Source: CAYVUV01 sp964455095 (GTDB taxonomy: Bacteria > Desulfobacterota > Binatia > HRBIN30 > CADEER01). Taken from it: a stretch of 43,957 nucleotides of DNA. The position numbers and the translations under genes are program-made. The notes beneath the pieces are model-generated. The model had not been told where the DNA came from and did no database searches. It saw only the letters and a list, made by a program, of their open reading frames with translations. Where the stretch lies: contig CAYVUV010000237.1 in NCBI GenBank assembly GCA_964455095.1, forward strand, positions 1 to 43,957. Reading direction: 5' to 3'. This document shows, in pieces, positions 16,926-23,239 of this stretch (positions are counted from its first letter, which is position 1; every line of letters starts with the position of its first letter).

Positions 16926-17021
16926 TCCCCCTCCTTTCCAAGGAGGGGTTAGGGGAGGTGGTTTTGGCTGACGCGTCCAAGATCGACCTCCCCCTAGCCC
17001 CCTCCTTGGAAAGGAGGGGGA
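16926..17021. repeat. CCTCCTTNCCAAGGAGG element, short pair 2
   Basis: The left unit is 16926-16959 and the right unit 16986-17021. Both carry CCTCCTTTCCAAGG or its complement. The 26-base interior begins GGTTTTGGCTGACGCG, which resembles the start of the DUF559 cassette interior (TTTTCGTCTGACTCTG after the same GGAGGT). Confidence 0.85.
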
Positions 17022-17061
17022 ATCGGATCGGAGGGGAATAGGACGCAGACTTTTGTCTCGT

Positions 17062-20000
17062 TCACGACGGCGGCGACGGCGCCCAGACGCTCACTGACGG
17101 CTCGACCACCGGGCTGCCCTTCACGGTCTCGTAGTTGAGCGAGTAGAGGCCGCGGAACTTGTCGACGGTGATGCGGCCGACGGCGATGCCGGTGTTGCGC
17201 ACGACGCGCTCACCGGTGTTGGCGTCGTAGATGTCGAGGCGGAAGTCCGACTGCTGCGTGCCGGCGCCGGCGTGCGAAATCACGTAGAGCAGGTTGGTCG
17301 GGTCGATACTGATGTCGAGAAAGGTCACCGACGACGCGTCGGTCGCCAGCGGCAACACGCTGACCGTGCCGTTCTTGAAGAACTTCCACGGCTTGCCGTC
17401 GAAGTCGAAGGCCTTGATGCTCTTGTTGACGCCGCCCTGCAGGATGAGGATGGCGCCGTTGTTGGCGATCGTCAGCGCCACCGGGTTGAGCAACAGCGCG
17501 TCGTTGCCCTCGCCCTGCGCCGCCATGCACTTGGCGTTGTTGGCGAAGTCGTCGTCGAGGTAGGGCGTGCTCGGCACCTCGATCACGGCGAACTTGTGGA
17601 AGCGCTTCGAGATGCCGATCACCATCGGCCGCTGTCCCTTGTTGTACACGGCCATGCGATCGATCGGGATGCGGAAGCGCCCCCAGCTTTCGTTGGTGTT
17701 GACGTTGATCGCCGTCGTGTTGTCGAGCGTGATGCGGCGCAGGTGGTACTCCGGGTCGTTGTCGCTGATGCGCACCGGATCGAGATAGAAATGGTTGCCC
17801 GGATCGCCGACCGGCACGGTGGACTCGTACGCCAGCGGCGTCGCGCCGGGGAACCCGCAGCCCGGTGTCTTGCGCGCGGGGTTGGGATCGTTCTTCAGGC
17901 TGAGGTTCTGGAAGTTGTAGAGCTGCCCCTGCGCGTTGGTGCCGCACTCGCGCACCGACGGCGAGCTGGCGAGCCACGAGTAGCCGATCATGCCGCCCGG
18001 CACCCACACCGTCACGTTGCCGAGGTCGCACAGCCCGGTGCTGCAGTTCGCCGGCTCCAGCGCCGGCGGCTGCGTGGTGTAGTTCCACAGGTACTTGCCG
18101 TTGGCGTACTCCAGCTTGTGGTGGTGCGTGTACAGCGTCTGCGCCGTGATCGGCACCGGGTTCTCGACGATCGGCACGTTGACGATCAGCGGGCCGCTCG
18201 CCGGCAGCTTGTTGAGAAACGTGATGTCGCCCGGCACGCGGTCGCTGTTCTCGTCGAGAATCGGCACGCCGTTGGCGTCGACCGCCGCGCTGTAGGCGAG
18301 CGGGTAGCCGTTGTCGGCCATGAAGATGACCGAGACGGTGGCGTCCGCCCCGGTCGACGGCACGTTCTCGACCACCGCGGTCAGTGTATCCTTCGAACGA
18401 TCCTCGTTGCTGATCTGCACGATGGTCGGCGGCTCGAGGGCCTTGGCGCCGACGGTGATCTGCACCTGGAAGTGCGTCGCGTCGAGTGGGAACTCGAAGT
18501 CCGCCGGATCGTAGCTGACCACCACCGTCACCGGGTTGGTGAACGACACGGTGTTGCTGATCGTCATCGGGTTGGTGCAGATCTCCGCCTCGCTGGCGAC
18601 GATGTCGCCGGTGGTGCCGAGAATGGCCATGATGCGGATTACCCAACCGATGAACGGCACGGATTGCTCCGCTTCGTCTTCCGCCACCTCTCCGATCAGC
18701 CAGTCCCACAGCTCGGGGATCGTCGACTTGAGGTTGAAGAACAGATCCTGCGTCAACGACGCCAGGATGCTGGTGATCGAGCCCTCGACGCCGAGATCGT
18801 TGGTCCCACCGCCGGTGGCCTCCGAGTAGAGCTGCGAGTAGAGCAACAGGGTCTTGAGAATCAGACCCTTCTGCTCGAACAGTGCCTCGAGCGACAGCGA
18901 CTCGCTCTCGCCGACGGCCTTGCTGAGGAAGTACATAGGAATCGCGAAGCAGATCACTGTCGTCATCACCGCGCCCGCGATGATCGCGGGGCCGTACTCG
19001 AGCGAGCCGTAGGCGCCGGGCCCGATCAGATTCAGGCGCACCTGCGAGGCGCCGTCCGGCAGATCGAGGCTGATCTGGTAGGGGAACGGCACCGGCAGCC
19101 CGAAGACGGTCGCGGGGGCGGAGATCATGTCCCAGAATTTGAGCGTGTCGGTCTCCAGATCGAGACCGTCGGCCACCAGCTCGGCCAGAAAGCTACTGCG
19201 GTTGGCGCTGGAGAGCGGCACGCCATCGGCGTCGAGGTATTCGAGGTAGAGGGCGTACCAGATGAAGTTGAGGTTGAGGATCTTGAGCGTGACGCTGCGC
19301 TCGGTGGAAGAGTGCGAGGCATCGTAGAAGAGCACGTTGTGGTGGTAGCCGGTGACGCTGAAGCTGACGCTCTCACCGTCACCGCTCAACTGGGCGCGTT
19401 GGCCGGTGAGCGTCGGATCGTCCGAGTTGAGCACCGTCGGGTTGGCGGCCGGCAAGGCGCTCTCGTCGACCGGATCGCCGTGGTAGATCACCTGGTACTG
19501 CTCGCCGTCGAGCGAGGCGTCGTTCTTCACCGAGCCGAGCAGCGCGTCGATCGCCGGCTTCATGTCGTCGCTGGTCTTGTCGCTGAACTTGTAGTCGAAG
19601 ATCTGCTCGCCATTGGTGTCGAGCTGCGCGCTGCCGTCGGCATTGTAGAGCCGCACCAGCACGCACCAGCCGTCTTCGTAGGCCGGGTCGTACTCGTACG
19701 CCGGGCCCTGATTGCAGATCGACATGGTCAGATTGTCGACCGCGGCGGCCTGGTCGTAATCCATGTGCGTCTCGATCGCCGCCGCGACGTCGGGCTCGAC
19801 GGTGACCAGGTCGGGGTGGTGGGTGATGACCGACTTGGCGGTGCTGCGCCCGCTGACGTAGTCGTCGGGGACCTGATCGTACTGCGTGCACTCGGTTCCG
19901 GTCGGCGCCGGATCCCCGAGCCCGCGCGCGCCCCGCGCGCGCAGACGCGCCGCGGTCGGAATCTGCATCGCCACCAGCACCAGCCCGGCGCCGCGCATGG

Positions 20001-20367
20001 GGTCGGTGGTGGTGACGTGCATGCGCTGCACGCGCTTCGGGTTGGTGATCACGTCGGCGGCAAAATGCGTCACCCGCGAGTCGGGCAGACCGCGCAGCCC
20101 AGACCGCTCGCGCCGCGCCTGCGCCAACGTCTCAGCCGTGTGGCGCTGCAGCGGGTAGCGCTTGCCGCCGACGTGCAGGACGTGCGGCTGGTCGAGCGGC
20201 AGGTGCGCCAGGTCGAAGTGGAACGTTCTGAGCTCCGTCTGGCCGCCCGCACCGCCGCCGCCATCGCCGTCGTCGCCACAACCGGGCAACAGCTTGCCGG
20301 CACCCAACGCCATGCTGAAGGTCAACGCTGCACGATTGAACTGCCGCCGCGTGATTCTCATCGACAT
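17062..20367 (-). CDS. Large Tat-exported lipoprotein of unknown function
   Basis: This 1,101-residue protein starts at ATG 20367 or two residues later. The N-terminus MSMRITRRQFNRAALTF has a twin-arginine motif, and LLPGC gives a lipobox with Cys30 followed by an Asp/Gly-rich spacer. It is therefore predicted to be exported folded and lipid-anchored. I do not recognise the body. The first ~480 residues are mixed alpha/beta. A hydrophobic stretch near residue 470 (AGAVMTTVICFAIPMYFLSK) may cross a membrane or be buried. The middle has beta-sandwich-like repeats ('NPVTVVVSYDPADFEFPLD'). The last ~170 residues resemble NHL/beta-propeller strands (ALTIANNGAILILQGG, LDISIDPTNLLYVISH). It follows the pentapeptide lipoprotein gene, and the two are probably co-transcribed. 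Confidence 0.75.
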   Translation of the reverse strand: MSMRITRRQFNRAALTFSMALGAGKLLPGCGDDGDGGGGAGGQTELRTFHFDLAHLPLDQPHVLHVGGKRYPLQRHTAETLAQARRERSGLRGLPDSRVTHFAADVITNPKRVQRMHVTTTDPMRGAGLVLVAMQIPTAARLRARGARGLGDPAPTGTECTQYDQVPDDYVSGRSTAKSVITHHPDLVTVEPDVAAAIETHMDYDQAAAVDNLTMSICNQGPAYEYDPAYEDGWCVLVRLYNADGSAQLDTNGEQIFDYKFSDKTSDDMKPAIDALLGSVKNDASLDGEQYQVIYHGDPVDESALPAANPTVLNSDDPTLTGQRAQLSGDGESVSFSVTGYHHNVLFYDASHSSTERSVTLKILNLNFIWYALYLEYLDADGVPLSSANRSSFLAELVADGLDLETDTLKFWDMISAPATVFGLPVPFPYQISLDLPDGASQVRLNLIGPGAYGSLEYGPAIIAGAVMTTVICFAIPMYFLSKAVGESESLSLEALFEQKGLILKTLLLYSQLYSEATGGGTNDLGVEGSITSILASLTQDLFFNLKSTIPELWDWLIGEVAEDEAEQSVPFIGWVIRIMAILGTTGDIVASEAEICTNPMTISNTVSFTNPVTVVVSYDPADFEFPLDATHFQVQITVGAKALEPPTIVQISNEDRSKDTLTAVVENVPSTGADATVSVIFMADNGYPLAYSAAVDANGVPILDENSDRVPGDITFLNKLPASGPLIVNVPIVENPVPITAQTLYTHHHKLEYANGKYLWNYTTQPPALEPANCSTGLCDLGNVTVWVPGGMIGYSWLASSPSVRECGTNAQGQLYNFQNLSLKNDPNPARKTPGCGFPGATPLAYESTVPVGDPGNHFYLDPVRISDNDPEYHLRRITLDNTTAINVNTNESWGRFRIPIDRMAVYNKGQRPMVIGISKRFHKFAVIEVPSTPYLDDDFANNAKCMAAQGEGNDALLLNPVALTIANNGAILILQGGVNKSIKAFDFDGKPWKFFKNGTVSVLPLATDASSVTFLDISIDPTNLLYVISHAGAGTQQSDFRLDIYDANTGERVVRNTGIAVGRITVDKFRGLYSLNYETVKGSPVVEPSVSVWAPSPPS

Positions 20368-20383
20368 ACCTCCATCTGAAAAA

Positions 20384-20417
20384 TCCCCCTCAATCCCCCT
20401 TTGCCAAAGGGGGAGGT
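20384..20417. repeat. CCCCCTTTGCCAAAGGGGG hairpin
   Basis: This hairpin sits between the two lipoprotein genes. Eight-base arms CCCCCTTT and AAAGGGGG flank a short loop. The GGGGGAGGT tail resembles the inner tail of the CCTCCTT family, so it may be a related single-unit element. It could reduce read-through into the downstream gene. Confidence 0.6.
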
Positions 20418-20445
20418 CAGGGCCAGTCGCAGCCTTCCTGCCAAC

Positions 20446-22869
20446 TCACCCGCCCGTCGGATGGCGCGACGACGAGCACGTGATGGCGATCACGTTGCCT
20501 TCGTTGTCGTATTGCGTCGGCATGCAGTCGGTCGGTTCCTGCGGACCCACCGGCGCCACCCAGGCGGGGCTGGTGATCGCTCCGCACGGGCCGCCGGCGC
20601 CGCTCGGACAGGTCGCGTGGTCGGTGACCACCGAGACCGTGCCGCCGGCGCCGAGCACCGTCGCCGGTCGGTTGACGGCGAAGTACTCGTACTCCTCCGG
20701 CTTCTCGTAGCGGTCGGGGTCCTTCAGCACTTCGATGTACACCTCCGCCTCGGCGGCGGGGTCGACGCCGGCGTTCTGCAAGTTGGCGTACGAGAGATCG
20801 GTGCTGGTCAAGTTGGCGCCGCGCAGGTTGGCGGTCGACAGGTTGGCGCTCACCGTTCCGTCGCGCCCGATGTGGGCGCCGGTGAGGTTGGCGCCGATCA
20901 GCTGCGTGTTGGTCATCGACACGCCCTGCAGGAACGCGCCGGTGAGGTCGAGACCGGGCAGGTCGGCGAGGTTGAAGCTGGCGCCCGTCAGCAGCGCGCC
21001 GGCGCCGGTCGCGATCGGTGAGGCGGGGTTGACGTTGTACCAGGATACATTGTCGAGCACCGCGTCGGTCATGTGCGCGCCGTTGAGCTTGGTGTTCAGC
21101 ATGTGCGAGCCGGTCAGCACGGTGCGGCCGAACTGCGAATTCTGATCCTCCAACCATGCCCCGGCGAGATCGGCGTTGAGGAGATTGGCCGGGTTCATCA
21201 CGGCGCCGCGAAAGAACGAGCCGGCGAGCTGGGCGTTTTTCAGAAAGGCGTACGTCATGGTGGCCTTGTTGAACGTGGCCGGCACGCTTTCGCTCGCAAT
21301 GACGGACTCGAGATCGGTGCGCACCAGCGTGGCGCCGGTGAAGTCGGCCCCCGACAGGTTGACGCCGGTGAGCAGCGCGCTGGTCAGGTCGGCAGCCGGC
21401 ATGACCGCGTGCTGCAGATCCTGGCCGGAGAAGTTGGCGCCGGTGAAGTTCATGCCGGTCATGTCGGCGCCGCCGAAGTAGTCGGTGTTCTTGTCGGCGA
21501 TGAAGAACTTGCCGACATAGGGCGCGGCGGTGAAATTGAACCCCGACATGTCGCCGTCAGCGAGCACGGCCAGGCGCATGATCGTCTGCGACCAGTCCGT
21601 CAGGTGCCAGTCCCACCCGCTCAGGTCGGCGCCGCTCAAGTCGGTGCCCTTCAGGTTCGTGGTCGAATCGACGATCGCGCCCGACAGATTCAGGCGCCCG
21701 TTGCCGTAGGGGTTGTTCGGGTCCGAGTCATAATCGCAGCGCCGGATCGAGTAGTCGACGTTGCCCATGTTGGCGCCGCGCAGGTCGGCGCCGGAGAGAT
21801 TCGCCGGGTCGAAGACCGACGGCGCATCGCCGACCACCGAGCAGGTGAAGTCGGCGACGCGCAGATCCAGGTTGCGCAGCGAGGCGCCGCGCATGTCGCA
21901 GGCCTCGAACTTCGGCGCCCCGACCGGGAAGCCCTCGTGGCAGCATGTCGGTCCGGTCTGCAGCGACGCGGCGCCGTATTGATCGTCCCAGAACTGTGCG
22001 CCGCGCAGGCTGACACACTCGAAGAAAGAGCCGTTCAAGTTGGCGCCGCCAAAGCGCGTGCCGGAGAAATCGTTCGAGTAGATGAACTGCGGGTTCGAAT
22101 TCTTGGTCGTCGCGACCAGACAGAAGAAGTGCGCCGGATTGGGGTCCTCGCAGTCGCCGCCGGCGGTGTTCGAGCACAACCAGGTGGTGCCGGCCAGGTT
22201 GGCGCCGCGCAGGTCGCAGTTCGGACAGGCGCTGGTCACCGAGTAGGCGCCAAGCAAACCCGTCCCCTCGGCCTGCAACTCCGTTGACGTCATTGGATGA
22301 ATGAAGGCGAGGTACCCATACGCGTTGGCCGCGTGCGGCCGGCCATTGGTCAGGCGCAGCGTGTGTCGGCCGGCGACGATGTCGATGTCGGCGCAGCCGC
22401 TGCCCTGCACGACTTGCGCTCGCCGCACCCCGCCCGCATCGAACAACTCCAGCGCGTGCGGGTGATCGTCGACGAGGTCGACACACAGCCGCACCCGACC
22501 CGAGCGCGGGATCTCGATGTCGAACTCCGCCGTGCGCTCGGCCCCGTCCGGTGCCAGCCGCGCCAGGACGGTATCGCCGAAGCACGCCGCGTCGCCGCTG
22601 GCCGCCAGATCCGCCGCATCGTGTGCCCGCGGTGTCAGCGCACACGGATCGCCGCCGGCCGTGTCGCCGTCATCGCCGCAGGCGGCGAGGAGAAGGGCCA
22701 GGATGGCAACGGTCAACCGTCGCCAAGCGATCAGCTTCCCTCGCCCGGATGGGAGAGGGTCAGGGTGAGGGGGATTCGATCCTTCCGACTTCCTCAGCTG
22801 AGCCACGGCCAGGTCTATCGGAGTTGCCGCGCTGCTCGATCGAAGAAAAAGCGGCGGATGAAGACCCAT
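20446..22869 (-). CDS. Pentapeptide-repeat lipoprotein
   Basis: The frame is open to 22938. The protein contains a lipoprotein signal (LTVAILALLLAACGDDGD), a small beta-domain (about 110 residues, like a pre-peptidase C-terminal domain), and then a long array of pentapeptide repeats of A(D/N)LxG type. Examples are 'NLSGADLRGANMGNVD' and 'ADLTSALLTGVNLSGADFTG'. Repeats form a right-handed beta-helix that often mediates binding. The start is uncertain: ATG 22869 has a GAGGGG site, but both lie in a palindromic repeat and would give a 60-residue leader. TTG 22716 would give a short leader starting at LTVAIL. The repeat has apparently displaced the native start. The gene precedes the Tat lipoprotein, and the two may form a surface complex. 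Confidence 0.8.
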   Translation of the reverse strand: MGLHPPLFLRSSSAATPIDLAVAQLRKSEGSNPPHPDPLPSGRGKLIAWRRLTVAILALLLAACGDDGDTAGGDPCALTPRAHDAADLAASGDAACFGDTVLARLAPDGAERTAEFDIEIPRSGRVRLCVDLVDDHPHALELFDAGGVRRAQVVQGSGCADIDIVAGRHTLRLTNGRPHAANAYGYLAFIHPMTSTELQAEGTGLLGAYSVTSACPNCDLRGANLAGTTWLCSNTAGGDCEDPNPAHFFCLVATTKNSNPQFIYSNDFSGTRFGGANLNGSFFECVSLRGAQFWDDQYGAASLQTGPTCCHEGFPVGAPKFEACDMRGASLRNLDLRVADFTCSVVGDAPSVFDPANLSGADLRGANMGNVDYSIRRCDYDSDPNNPYGNGRLNLSGAIVDSTTNLKGTDLSGADLSGWDWHLTDWSQTIMRLAVLADGDMSGFNFTAAPYVGKFFIADKNTDYFGGADMTGMNFTGANFSGQDLQHAVMPAADLTSALLTGVNLSGADFTGATLVRTDLESVIASESVPATFNKATMTYAFLKNAQLAGSFFRGAVMNPANLLNADLAGAWLEDQNSQFGRTVLTGSHMLNTKLNGAHMTDAVLDNVSWYNVNPASPIATGAGALLTGASFNLADLPGLDLTGAFLQGVSMTNTQLIGANLTGAHIGRDGTVSANLSTANLRGANLTSTDLSYANLQNAGVDPAAEAEVYIEVLKDPDRYEKPEEYEYFAVNRPATVLGAGGTVSVVTDHATCPSGAGGPCGAITSPAWVAPVGPQEPTDCMPTQYDNEGNVIAITCSSSRHPTGG

Positions 22870-22914
22870 GCAATCCCCCTCACCCTTGCCCTCTCCCATC
22901 CGAGAGAGGGGACC
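22736..22914. repeat. GGGAGAGG palindrome-ended element, pair 3
   Basis: The left unit (22736-22783) has CCCGGATGGGAGAGGGTCAG. The right unit (22870-22914) is its inverted partner. The 86-base interior is unique. The element lies across the 5' end of the pentapeptide lipoprotein frame and the 3' end of the small protein at 22880-23146. Confidence 0.8.
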
Positions 22915-23146
22915 CTGAGCCATCCGCATCGTCCTCATCCGAAGCCGCCGCGTCGTTGTAGCGCGCCATGAATGCGAGCAACCGTTCGAGCGAGGCGAAC
23001 TGCTCGCTGCGTCCGCTCTTCACATGCTCGACGCGCCCGCGCAGGCGGCGGCCGGGCACGTCGCTGTCGGAGCGCAGCTGGACGACGAAGGCGCCGCCGG
23101 CCGTGAGGCCGGCGCGGGGGCGTCGCTGTTTACCGACGGGTGCCAC
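22880..23146 (-). CDS. Small conserved protein ('FVVQLRSDSD ... GRVEHV' family)
   Basis: This 88-residue frame starts at GTG 23146. The core 'GGAFVVQLRSDSDVPGRRLR', then 'GRVEHVKSGRSEQFASLERL' and 'LAFM', matches a short protein common in proteobacterial genomes. That protein has no assigned function and is often beside regulators. The shadow frame extends further upstream into the divergent gene, but its content there is not protein-like. The last residues (GSPLSDGRGQG) and the TGA stop come from a palindromic repeat. It is divergent from the winged-helix ATPase gene, sharing the promoter region near 23181. Confidence 0.6.
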   Translation of the reverse strand: MAPVGKQRRPRAGLTAGGAFVVQLRSDSDVPGRRLRGRVEHVKSGRSEQFASLERLLAFMARYNDAAASDEDDADGSGSPLSDGRGQG

Positions 23147-23180
23147 GGGCGCATTGTGCGCAGCGGCGGCGGCGGGAATC

Positions 23181-23209
23181 CTGACGGACTTCTGTAAGTT
23201 TTGTATGAT
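23181..23209 (+). promoter_or_regulatory. Sigma-70-like promoter
   Basis: CTGACG at 23181-23186 and TATGAT at 23204-23209 are separated by 17 bases. The -10 box matches five of six consensus bases and the -35 four of six. It lies in a small AT-rich patch unlike its surroundings. It rules against the TTG start at 23201, which would fall before the expected transcription start. Confidence 0.55.
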
Positions 23210-23239
23210 TTCATCTTGTTGCCGACCCGGCTGTGGGCG

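Noticed and set aside
17272..20379. A 1,035-codon plus-strand open frame antisense to the Tat lipoprotein.
   Set aside because: Its translation is Arg/His/Val/Asp-rich without domains, as expected for the mirror frame of a GC-rich gene; the minus-strand frame has a Tat signal, a lipobox and normal composition.
20800..21800. Regularly spaced short repeats in DNA, CRISPR-like at first sight.
   Set aside because: They are 15-base-phase codons of pentapeptide repeats (such as GTTGGCGCC words), not a spacer array.
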